A stretch of DNA of 64,000 nucleotides from Streptomyces venezuelae (GTDB lineage Bacteria; Actinomycetota; Actinomycetes; Streptomycetales; Streptomycetaceae), in NCBI RefSeq assembly GCF_008642295.1, contig NZ_CP029190.1, forward strand, positions 6,803,501 through 6,867,500, given 5' to 3'. Below are positions 52,625-60,277 of the stretch, piece after piece. A model generated the notes under the pieces. That model had not been told where the DNA came from and ran no database searches. It saw only the letters and a list, made by a program, of their open reading frames with translations. Positions within the stretch are counted from its first letter, which is position 1, and every line of letters begins with the position of its first letter. The position numbers were made by a program, and so were the translations under genes.

Positions 52625-53896
52625 GTGACGACGCAACCCTCGGGCACGCCGCCGCCGGAGCGCCCCACCGGTCCGCCGTCCGGGCCGTTGTCGGGCGGTG
52701 GCGCGGCGAGCGGCGGCGGTGGCGGTGCCAGAGGTGCGGCCGGCGGCCCGGGCGGGCCCCCTGGCCCCGGAGGGCCCACCGGCCCGCCGGGGCCACCAGA
52801 GCAGCCGGAGCCGCCGGGCCCGCCGGAGCCGCGGCGGCCCGGCGGAACGCCCTGGTGGCGGTCGGTTCCCCGGCTGGCGACCGTGATCGTGGCCCTGGCC
52901 GTCGCCGTGGTGCTGGCGGTAGTGCTCACCCGGCCCGACGGGAAGCCCGCGGTCACCGGCGGAGAGCTCTTCCTCGAGCCCGCGGGATCGGCCGGCCGGG
53001 CACCGTTCACCGAGTCCACCGCCACCACCAGCGGCGAGCAGGAGCCCCGGCCGGCCGTCACGGCCGCCCAGCCGACCGGCACGGCCACCGTCGCCACCCG
53101 CCCCCACACCGGCGATCAGCCCGGCCTGTACGGCGGTACCAGGGACACTGCCAGCTGCGACGTCGAGAAGCAGATCCGGGTGCTGGGCGAGCAGCCCGCG
53201 AAGAACGCGGCCTTCGCCGCGGCGCTCGGCAGGCAGCCGGCGGAGGTGCCCGGCTACCTGCGGTCCCTCACCCCGGTCCAGCTGCGGGTGGACACCAGGG
53301 TCACCAACCACGGCTACGAGGACGGCCGGGCCACCGCCTACCAGGCCGTACTCGAGGCGGGGACGGCGGTGCTGGTCGACGACCGGGGGGTGCCGCGGGT
53401 GCGGTGCGCCTGCGGGAACCCGCTGGGGGAGCCGGTGGCGCTGAAGCCGAACTCGACGCGGCACGGGAAGCCCTGGGCGGCGTACCACCCACAGAACACG
53501 GTGGTGATCGCGCCCGCCCCGAAGACGGTCAAGAAGATCGTGATCTACGACCACCAGAGCCGCGGTTGGTACGAACGCGAGCGAGGGCACGCCCCGGAGC
53601 CGGACAAGCCCGTCCCCCGCCCGCCGGCCCCGGTACACCCGGCCTCCCCACCCCCAACGACGGAGCCCGCACCGAACACCCCCTCCCCAACCCCAACGCC
53701 CACCCCACCCCCGACCTCGGCCACCACCACATCGAAGCCACCCGGCCTGACCGGGGAGACCCCAACCGCCACGCCGTCCGCCCCAACCACCCTCAGCCCC
53801 CCGCCCCCGCCCCCGTCCCTGCCCCCAACCCCACCGCCCCCGCCCGAGCTCACCCCTCCGGGGTCGACCTCACTTCCCCCGGTCGGGGCCGACTAG
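52625..53896 (+). CDS. DUF6777-like membrane-anchored protein
   Basis: A 423-residue protein with a 78-residue Gly/Pro-rich cytoplasmic N-terminus, one membrane helix (LATVIVALAVAVVLAVVL, about 84-101), an extracytoplasmic domain from about 115 to 315, and a Pro/Thr-rich C-terminal tail of about 105 residues. The domain has conserved GLYGGTRDTASCDVEKQIRVL and RCACGNPLGEPVALKP with three Cys, which match DUF6777. The function is unknown; the repetitive tail could span the cell wall. The GTG at 52625 follows GGGAGAG. Similar Gly/Pro-rich regions in the kinase make the two superficially alike but not homologous. Confidence 0.85.
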   Translation: MTTQPSGTPPPERPTGPPSGPLSGGGAASGGGGGARGAAGGPGGPPGPGGPTGPPGPPEQPEPPGPPEPRRPGGTPWWRSVPRLATVIVALAVAVVLAVVLTRPDGKPAVTGGELFLEPAGSAGRAPFTESTATTSGEQEPRPAVTAAQPTGTATVATRPHTGDQPGLYGGTRDTASCDVEKQIRVLGEQPAKNAAFAAALGRQPAEVPGYLRSLTPVQLRVDTRVTNHGYEDGRATAYQAVLEAGTAVLVDDRGVPRVRCACGNPLGEPVALKPNSTRHGKPWAAYHPQNTVVIAPAPKTVKKIVIYDHQSRGWYERERGHAPEPDKPVPRPPAPVHPASPPPTTEPAPNTPSPTPTPTPPPTSATTTSKPPGLTGETPTATPSAPTTLSPPPPPPSLPPTPPPPPELTPPGSTSLPPVGAD

Positions 53897-53937
53897 AGCC
53901 TGTCTGATGGGTTGTTGTCCGGGTGATGAGCCCGAGG

Positions 53938-54729
53938 TCAGTGCAGGTCCACCTGGAAGGCGTGACGGTGATCGGTGGGGCAGGTGAAGATGCGCAGGTC
54001 TCCCCACCGGCCGACGACGACCCCTGTCTCGTCGTCGCTGGCCACAGTGAACAGCAGTGTCATGGCCGTGCCGCAGTCGCCGCAGGGAAACACTGCTGGG
54101 TGCGTCAGGTGCCAGGTCGGCCAGCCGCCGAGCTTCGAGCCGGCGAGGCGGGTGATGACATCACGGCCGTCGCCGGTCTCGTGGACGAGTTCCTCCAGCC
54201 GCGGACGCAGCTCTGGGGGCAGCGCCTCACGGAAGGGGAAGTCGGTCACATGCTCGGCGGTGACCGAGCACGGTTGGGGTAGGTAACCGTCCTCGCCGTA
54301 CCGTGTGGGCGACGGCAGAGGTGTCAACTGGCGTGTCACGTCAGCGGCTCGGCGCCATCGCATGTCAATCACGGGGCTGGCATCGGCCTGCTGGGCTGGA
54401 GGATCCCAGTGCTCATTGGGACACCAGAGGATCTGCAAGAGGTCGATGCCAGCGGGCCACCAAGGCCCCGGCGCGTCGCGGCGATAGATCTGGGCGACCG
54501 GCACCATGGCCGTGGCAGGCACGCCAGCAGGGTTGACCTCATCGGGCAACGAGCACACGGGCCACGGCTCGTCACTCGGCCACAGCAGCGGGCCGCCGAT
54601 CGAGCTGTGCCCAGAGTCCGGCTCTCCCCGCTCGGGATGGAACACGACCGCGTCGCGCGCGTAGGCAGCGAGTTCGGGCAGGACGGCGAGTATCGCTTCG
54701 GTCGATGGTCTGGGGGTGCGCGTCATCAT
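53938..54729 (-). CDS. DUF1963-like (YwqG-type) protein
   Basis: A 263-residue protein. Segments SSIGGPLLWPSDEPWPVC (about 42-59) and VPVAQIYRRDAPGPWWPAGIDLLQILWCP fit the DUF1963/YwqG pattern. A C-terminal GDCGTAMTLLFTVA...CPTDH adds a possible Cys/His metal site. The DNA is visibly less GC-rich and codon bias weaker than in flanking genes, so it looks like a later arrival. The ATG at 54729 is followed by a second ATG, either of which could be used. The function is unknown; some relatives act as immunity proteins. Confidence 0.75.
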   Translation of the reverse strand: MMTRTPRPSTEAILAVLPELAAYARDAVVFHPERGEPDSGHSSIGGPLLWPSDEPWPVCSLPDEVNPAGVPATAMVPVAQIYRRDAPGPWWPAGIDLLQILWCPNEHWDPPAQQADASPVIDMRWRRAADVTRQLTPLPSPTRYGEDGYLPQPCSVTAEHVTDFPFREALPPELRPRLEELVHETGDGRDVITRLAGSKLGGWPTWHLTHPAVFPCGDCGTAMTLLFTVASDDETGVVVGRWGDLRIFTCPTDHRHAFQVDLH

Positions 54730-54837
54730 GCCTACTCGTCTGCCGGCCGTAGATCGCACGCAGGGTATCGGGCAGCTGCAACCTCAATTCCCCAGGACCG
54801 GGATCTCGAGCACCGCGAAGTGACACCTTGCCTGTGA

Positions 54838-55194
54838 TCAGGCAGGCAGGACGGTCTTGCGCGATGGTGGACGCCAGATGAAGGCGTTGGCGATCTCGCC
54901 CGGGAACGAACGGTGCTGCCATGTGTCGGTGATGTCGGTCCAGTTGCGAAGGACGGCCTTGCCCGCCGCGTTCGGGGTCTCTCGGTCGTAGACGAGATCG
55001 AACGAGTAGACACGGCCGTCCTCATCTATGCACTGGCCGAACTCGTGGTCACCCCCGTCCGGGAAGAGATTGACCAGCACGGTCGCCGCCGGGTCGAGTC
55101 CCTGATCTTCGAGCAGGCTCCTGAGCCGCCTCCAAAGATCGAACATGCTCGTGCGCAGGAGGTGAGTGTTCTGAACGTATGCAGCCTGGGACAT
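54838..55194 (-). CDS. uncharacterised 118-residue accessory protein
   Basis: A protein starting MSQAAYVQNTHLLRTSMFDLWRRLRSLLEDQGLDPAATVLVNLFPDGGDHEFGQ. It is mixed alpha/beta, acidic, with no signal or membrane segment. No family is recognised. Like the DUF1963-like gene 108 bases downstream, it has weaker codon bias and lower GC than the surrounding chromosome. The arrangement of two small accessory genes beside a transposase remnant suggests they came in together. Confidence 0.6.
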   Translation of the reverse strand: MSQAAYVQNTHLLRTSMFDLWRRLRSLLEDQGLDPAATVLVNLFPDGGDHEFGQCIDEDGRVYSFDLVYDRETPNAAGKAVLRNWTDITDTWQHRSFPGEIANAFIWRPPSRKTVLPA

Positions 55195-55235
55195 AGAACC
55201 CGATCTTGTGTCACCAGCGCCGAAACTGCCAGTCC

Positions 55236-55319
55236 TCACAGATGGACAGCGCAGTTGCCGACCGGCAGGAACGGCTGGAGCCGTTCCCGCTCGGCGTCAG
55301 TCAGATCACCCCGCCCAAC
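55236..55319 (-). pseudogene. IS5-type transposase N-terminal fragment
   Basis: The minus strand encodes VGRGDLTDAERERLQPFLPVG, the recognisable first residues of IS5-family transposases of Streptomyces (GRGDLTDAxWERLxPFLPV). It then diverges after about 22 residues (NCAVHL) and stops. The usual first codon is replaced by GTT. Only this remnant is left; no matching C-terminal part is seen. It abuts the stop codon of the NlpC/P60 gene. Confidence 0.75.
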
Positions 55320-55321
55320 TC

Positions 55322-56239
55322 CTAGCGCACCCGGCCGTACATGTTCGGGTTGTAGAAGCTGAAGGAGGAGATCCGGACGTTTTTGCCCGGGCGGGGGGCC
55401 TCCAGGTATTGGCCGTCGCCCAGGTAGATCGCGACGTGGTGGATGCCCGAGGCCCGGCCGTCGTTCGACCAGAACACCAGATCGCCGCGGCGGAGCTCGG
55501 AGCGGGAGATGGGGGTGGTGGCCCGGTACTGGTCGTCGGCGACCCGGGGGAGGGGGATCCCGGCGCTCTGGTACGCGGCCTTGACCAGACCCGAACAGTC
55601 CCAGCCGTGCGGGCCGTTGCCGCCCCAGACGTACGGGTCGCCGAGGTGCTGCATGGCGTACGAGATGGCGCGCTCGGTGCCGTACCGCACCGGGGTTCCG
55701 GTTCCGGTGCCGGCTGACCCGGAATGGCCCGAGCCGGTGCCGGTCGAGCTTGAGCTGCCGGTGGAATTCGATGAGCCCGTGTAGCGCTCGTACTTGTCCT
55801 GGTGGCTTGTCCACCACCACTGGCCGTTCCTCTTGTACCAGTACACCCGGTCGATGGAGTCCCAGCCCTGCTTGCCCCGGAACACCGGCTCCGAGGTCCG
55901 CTGCCCCGACGAGCCGCCGGCCTGCTGACCGGCACCCTGGCCCGCCTGGCCGGTCTTGGCCAGGTACTTGCTCTGGTGGGAGGTCCAGCGCCACCAGCCG
56001 GTCTCGTCCTTGTACCAGTACCGGGAGCCGTCCCAGCCGGCCCGGCTGGGCGCCGGTTCGGCCGAGGCGGCGCCGGCCCCGGTGCCCACCAGCACGGCGG
56101 CGCCGACCGCTGCGACCACGGCCCCGCGGACCGTGCAGCGGGCCCGGACGGTGCCGGGGCCGCGGGCCCCGGCCGTGCTCCCGCAGCCGGCGCAGTTGCA
56201 GCCGTCGGGTATCTCCTCGGTGAACTCGGGCGCGCGCAT
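55322..56239 (-). CDS. NlpC/P60 family cell-wall endopeptidase
   Basis: A 305-residue exported hydrolase. The N-terminus has a Cys-rich preamble (DGCNCAGCG, residues 12-20) and then a membrane/signal helix at about 38-60. Two similar Trp-rich modules follow, each beginning GWD and ending TSHQSKY/TSHQDKY (about 68-95 and 125-152), and a Ser/Gly/Thr linker. The NlpC/P60 domain has C215 (GWDCSGLV), H267 region (IHHVAIYLGDG) and a polar third residue. It should cleave peptidoglycan stem peptides. The ATG at 56239 follows AAAGGAAG. Confidence 0.92.
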   Translation of the reverse strand: MRAPEFTEEIPDGCNCAGCGSTAGARGPGTVRARCTVRGAVVAAVGAAVLVGTGAGAASAEPAPSRAGWDGSRYWYKDETGWWRWTSHQSKYLAKTGQAGQGAGQQAGGSSGQRTSEPVFRGKQGWDSIDRVYWYKRNGQWWWTSHQDKYERYTGSSNSTGSSSSTGTGSGHSGSAGTGTGTPVRYGTERAISYAMQHLGDPYVWGGNGPHGWDCSGLVKAAYQSAGIPLPRVADDQYRATTPISRSELRRGDLVFWSNDGRASGIHHVAIYLGDGQYLEAPRPGKNVRISSFSFYNPNMYGRVR

Positions 56240-56290
56240 GTGTACTTCCTTTCTTCGGGGGGAGGGGACGCAGCGGGGGCAGCGGGGTTC

Positions 56291-57469
56291 TCAGCGGGCT
56301 TCGGCGGCGGTGCCGCGCGCCGTGTAGAAGGCCACGGTCAAGTCCTTGACGAGGGCCTTGCGTTCGTAGTCGTCGAGGCTGACCAGACCGCGGTCGGACA
56401 TCCGCTGCACGGTGTCGTCGACCGCGTCGATGACCGAGGTGAGTACGGAATCCCGGTGCCGGGCGTCGATGGCCGCGATCCGGCGGCGCTGCATGGCCCC
56501 GGCGACCTCGGGGGCGTACTCGATGCGCACCGGGCGGGCCGAGAACACCTCGATGCCCACGGCCCGGCACTCCGCGGCCAGCAGCCGGGTCAGTGCGTCG
56601 CCGACGGCCTCGGTATCGCGCAGGGTCTCGGGCCCGGCCTCCGTCCCGAAGGAGTCGGCCGGCATCCCGGAGAACACGCGGGCGGCCGTGGACTCCACCT
56701 GCTCGCGCAGATAGTTGCTGTGGTCGTCCACCGAGAGCAGGGCCCGGGCGGTGTCCCGCACCCGCCACACGACCAGCACCACGGCGTGCAGCGCGGTGCC
56801 TTCGGCATCCACCACGGCCAGCGGCTCACTGCGCCAGTGCCGCAGCCGTACGTCGACCCGGGCGCGGCGGGGGAAGGGGGCGGACCACACCAGCCCGGTA
56901 CGCCGGATCGTGCCCCGGTAGCGCCCGAACAGGGTCAGCACCATGGCGTGGCCGGTGCTGCCGCGCCGCAGTCCGGCCAGGGCGAGGGCGACGGCCAGCA
57001 CGCAGCCGGCCAGGGCCGCGGCGGGCCAGGCGTCCAGGGTGAGCGCGGGCCGCGGAATTCCGTACCGGATCACCAGCCAGGCCGCCCCGGCCCCGGCGGT
57101 ACCGGCCGCGAGCAGGGCCCACCAGCCGGAGCAGGACCGCGCGGGCCGCTCGGCGAGCTGCCGGTCGAGTGCGGGCGGCAGGGTGCGGCGCGGCGCACGG
57201 GGGGCGGCCGGTGCCGGTGCCGGTGCCGGAGGCGAGGGGGTGGGCGCCAGGGGAGTGGCGGGTGGCGCCGGGACCGTGATGGTCTCCGTCGGTTCGTCGC
57301 CCTCGTCACGGAACAGCGGGCCCAGGACCACCGGGTCCCGGTAGGGCCGGACCGGCACCACCGGGAAGGCCGTCGCTCCGGTTGCGATTCCGGGTGCGAC
57401 CCCAGTTCCGGTTCCGGTTGCGATTCCGGTTCGGTCTCCGGTCCGCTTCGGCGTCTCCGCCACGGCCAC
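56291..57469 (-). CDS. SPFH/Band 7 domain membrane protein
   Basis: A 392-residue protein with a low-complexity Thr/Pro/Ala-rich N-terminus, two membrane helices (about 115-135 and 145-165), and a Band 7 domain that shows STGHAMVLTLFGRYRGTIRRTGLVWSAPF...VDVRLRHW, typical of flotillin/stomatin-like proteins. The C-terminus is helical (AMQRRRIAAIDARHRDSVLTSVIDAVDDTV). Such proteins scaffold membrane microdomains or proteases. The GTG at 57469 is tentative because the ribosome site is weak. It lies 51 bases upstream of the NlpC/P60 gene on the same strand. Confidence 0.85.
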   Translation of the reverse strand: MAVAETPKRTGDRTGIATGTGTGVAPGIATGATAFPVVPVRPYRDPVVLGPLFRDEGDEPTETITVPAPPATPLAPTPSPPAPAPAPAAPRAPRRTLPPALDRQLAERPARSCSGWWALLAAGTAGAGAAWLVIRYGIPRPALTLDAWPAAALAGCVLAVALALAGLRRGSTGHAMVLTLFGRYRGTIRRTGLVWSAPFPRRARVDVRLRHWRSEPLAVVDAEGTALHAVVLVVWRVRDTARALLSVDDHSNYLREQVESTAARVFSGMPADSFGTEAGPETLRDTEAVGDALTRLLAAECRAVGIEVFSARPVRIEYAPEVAGAMQRRRIAAIDARHRDSVLTSVIDAVDDTVQRMSDRGLVSLDDYERKALVKDLTVAFYTARGTAAEAR

Positions 57470-57581
57470 CCCACAGCTCGCGAAAGATGATCAAGGATGA
57501 ATCGATCTTCGCGGAACCGGACAAGTCGACCCTGCGGCAAAGGTCCCGAACGCGCGGGACTTGAGTCCTCAAATCACGAGG

Positions 57582-58049
57582 TCAGGCGGTGCGGCGCTCC
57601 ACCGACGCCGCGACATCCGCCAGGTCCCTGGCGATGGCCTTCGCCACCGCCCTGGCCCCCAGTCCGCTCAGCAGCCGCGTCAGCAGCGGCAGCTTCCCGC
57701 CCGCCTGCGGCTGCGCCGAGAAGGTCATGCGCACGGCCGTCCGCCCCGGCGCCCGCTCCGTCAGCCGGAACTCGGACACGTAGTGCATTCCCGCGTTGTC
57801 CGCCTCGGCTACATAGCGTTCCGGGGTGTCACACGCCGTCACCCACATCTCCTCGGTCGCCGACTTCCCGAACATCCGCCGGGTCTCCCGCCACCGCGTC
57901 CCCACCCCGAACGGCCCCGGGGTCAACACCTCCACCGCGTCCACCCCGCTCAGCACGAGCGGCATCGACTCCAGATCCGTCAGCGCCTGCCAGACCTCGT
58001 CCATCGGCGCAGCGATCTCCCGCTCGACCGACACCTCGTTGTTTCCCAT
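57582..58049 (-). CDS. SRPBCC family protein (polyketide cyclase/dehydrase-like)
   Basis: A 155-residue START-like protein starting MGNNEVSVEREIAAPMDEVWQALTDLESMPLVLSGVDAVEVLT, with GTRWRETRRMFGKSATEEMWVTAC and FSAQPQAGG in the barrel strands. The last helix is ALA-rich (ARAVAKAIARDLADVAASVERRTA). Ligand unknown. It is divergent from the SpoIIE-type phosphatase gene with about 60 bases between the starts. Confidence 0.9.
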   Translation of the reverse strand: MGNNEVSVEREIAAPMDEVWQALTDLESMPLVLSGVDAVEVLTPGPFGVGTRWRETRRMFGKSATEEMWVTACDTPERYVAEADNAGMHYVSEFRLTERAPGRTAVRMTFSAQPQAGGKLPLLTRLLSGLGARAVAKAIARDLADVAASVERRTA

Positions 58050-58112
58050 GGTTGGGATTGTCGCCCGCGGCCGACTCCCGCGCGCGCCGCCGATCGGTGA
58101 GACAGTGGCTGC

Positions 58113-60200
58113 ATGGCCGAGAAGGTCGACTGGCCCGCCCGGCCGGATCTGAGCCTTGCGCTCAACCGGATGGGGACCTTCGACTGGGACCTCGACAGCG
58201 GGCAGATGCACCTGGACCCGACCGCCCTCGAGGTCATGGAGCTGCGCCCGGACGAGTACAACGGCACCCTCCTCGCCCTGCGGAAGCGCATCCCGCCCGA
58301 CGAGTCGGCCCGGATGGACGCCCGCGTCGCCCAGGCCCTCAAGGGGGGCCGCGACCACTACGGCGCCTACTTCCGGATCCGCCGCCGCGACGGCTCCTCC
58401 CGCTGGACCCATATCCAGGGCCACATCCTGCGCCACTCGAACGGCCGCCCGTACCGGATCATCGGCGTGCTCCGGGACGCCTCCCTCGACCCGCGCGATC
58501 CCGGCCTGCCCGGCCGGCAGGACGAGGGCCGCCGCCGGATGACCGGGGTGGTGGAACGCACCACCGCGATCCTCGCCCACGCCCGGACCGTCAACGACGT
58601 CACCGACGTCCTCAAGGACCCGGAGGCGCTCGGCCACCTGGGCGCGGTCAGCGTGATGCTCGGCATCGTCGACGGCGGCCGGATCCACCTGGTCGCGGAG
58701 GGCCAGCTCGGCTCGTACGTCCCCGAGATCGAGTACACCCGGATCGACGCCGCCTTCCCGATGAGCAAGGCCGTCCGCACCCTGCAGCCGGTCTTCCTGC
58801 GCTCCCGGGAGGAGTTCCAGGAACGCTACCCGCTGCTGTGGCCGTACATCGAACCCCTCTCCGTCCGCAGCGGGGTCTACCTCCCGCTGATCGCACAGGG
58901 CCGGCCGATCGGCGCGCTCGGGCTGCTCTACAGCCGGGACGGCGACTTCACCGCCGAGGAGCGCAATGTGCTGGTCGCCCTGGGCAGCGGGATCGCGCAG
59001 AGCCTCCAGCGGGCCATGCTCTTCGAGCAGGAGCACGACCTGGCGGAAGGGCTGCAGCGGGCCATGCTGCCGCGCCGGATTCCGGAGGTGCCGGGCGCCA
59101 GGATCGCCGTACGCTACCGGGCCGCGCGCATGGGCCGGGACATCGGCGGCGACTGGTACGACGTCATCCCCATCGGCGAGGGCCGGATCGGCGTGATGAT
59201 CGGTGACGTGGAGGGCCACGACACGGATGCGGCGGCACTGATGGGCCAGCTGCGGATCGTGCTGCGCGCCTACGTCACCGAGGGGCACACCCCCGGCACC
59301 GCCATGTCCCGGGCCTCCGCCTTCCTCCGGGAACTGGAAACGGATCGTTTCGCCACCTGCACCTACGCGGAAGCCGATCTGAACACCGGCCGGCTGCAAC
59401 TGGTCCGGGCCGGCCACCTCGACCCGGTGGTCCGGCGCGGCGACGGCAGCTGCCACCGGGTGGCCGTGGCCGGCGGACTGCCCCTGGGCCTGCCGCCCCG
59501 GGAACGTTCCGGAACCGGCTCCGGTTACCCGGTGACGACTCTGGAGCTGCACCCGGGCGACACCCTGCTGCTCTGTACGGACGGACTGGTCGAGCGGCGG
59601 GGCGCCGACCCCGACGTCGGGATGCGGGAGTTCATGGAGGCGGTCCGGGACGGCCCGACGGACGTCGAGGAACTCGCCGACGTCCTGTGCGACCTGGTCG
59701 GGGACGCGGGCGGCGGGGACGACATGGCCCTGCTCCTGCTGCGCCGCCGGGGCAGCCCGGCCCCGCGCGGCAGCGGTCCGCTGCGCCAGCACCTGGCCCC
59801 CGGTGACCCGGAAGGCCCGGCGACCGCCCGCCATCTGGTCCGCGCGGCGGCGGCTGCCTGGGGTGCCGGGGAGCGGGCGGACGAGATGGAACTGGCCGCG
59901 GACGAGCTGATCACCAACGCCCTGGTGCACACCGATGGAGGCGGCGAGATCAGCCTGCGGCTCACCCCGGAGGGGCGGATCCGGATCGAGATCGAGGACA
60001 CCTCCAGCGCCCTGCCGCGGCGGCGGGAGGCGGGCGACTGGGCGGTGTCCGGGCGCGGCCTGATGCTGGTGGACCGGCTGGCCGACGCCTGGGGCGTGGA
60101 AGCGCGGGGCAGCGGCAAGTGCGTGTGGTGCGAGTTCCTCGCCACCTCCGCCGCCGCCACCCCCGGCCCGGCGGCGCAGACCGCGGCGGCGAACGGCTGA
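58113..60200 (+). CDS. PAS-GAF-SpoIIE phosphatase-HATPase signalling protein
   Basis: A 695-residue cytoplasmic regulator. A PAS domain spans about 12-130 (FDWDLDSGQMHLDPTALEVM), a GAF domain about 145-310, and a PP2C/SpoIIE phosphatase about 320-550 (GRDIGGDWYDV, GDVEGHD, GHLDPVV, GDTLLLCTDGLVE, GGDDMALLLL). The C-terminal GHKL ATPase has ELAADELITNALVHT and SGRGLMLVDRLADAWG. Proteins of this type both dephosphorylate an anti-anti-sigma factor and carry an RsbW-like kinase module, so they switch alternative sigma factors in response to a sensed signal. The signal is unknown. The gene stands alone; an RsbW-like protein lies at 18.7 kb. Confidence 0.94.
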   Translation: MAEKVDWPARPDLSLALNRMGTFDWDLDSGQMHLDPTALEVMELRPDEYNGTLLALRKRIPPDESARMDARVAQALKGGRDHYGAYFRIRRRDGSSRWTHIQGHILRHSNGRPYRIIGVLRDASLDPRDPGLPGRQDEGRRRMTGVVERTTAILAHARTVNDVTDVLKDPEALGHLGAVSVMLGIVDGGRIHLVAEGQLGSYVPEIEYTRIDAAFPMSKAVRTLQPVFLRSREEFQERYPLLWPYIEPLSVRSGVYLPLIAQGRPIGALGLLYSRDGDFTAEERNVLVALGSGIAQSLQRAMLFEQEHDLAEGLQRAMLPRRIPEVPGARIAVRYRAARMGRDIGGDWYDVIPIGEGRIGVMIGDVEGHDTDAAALMGQLRIVLRAYVTEGHTPGTAMSRASAFLRELETDRFATCTYAEADLNTGRLQLVRAGHLDPVVRRGDGSCHRVAVAGGLPLGLPPRERSGTGSGYPVTTLELHPGDTLLLCTDGLVERRGADPDVGMREFMEAVRDGPTDVEELADVLCDLVGDAGGGDDMALLLLRRRGSPAPRGSGPLRQHLAPGDPEGPATARHLVRAAAAAWGAGERADEMELAADELITNALVHTDGGGEISLRLTPEGRIRIEIEDTSSALPRRREAGDWAVSGRGLMLVDRLADAWGVEARGSGKCVWCEFLATSAAATPGPAAQTAAANG

Positions 60201-60277
60201 AAAAGAGCATCCCATCCGATATCCCGCCTTGTGTCCTTACCTATCATGTGACCGGATTGCCCGATGCTGCCTGCGTG

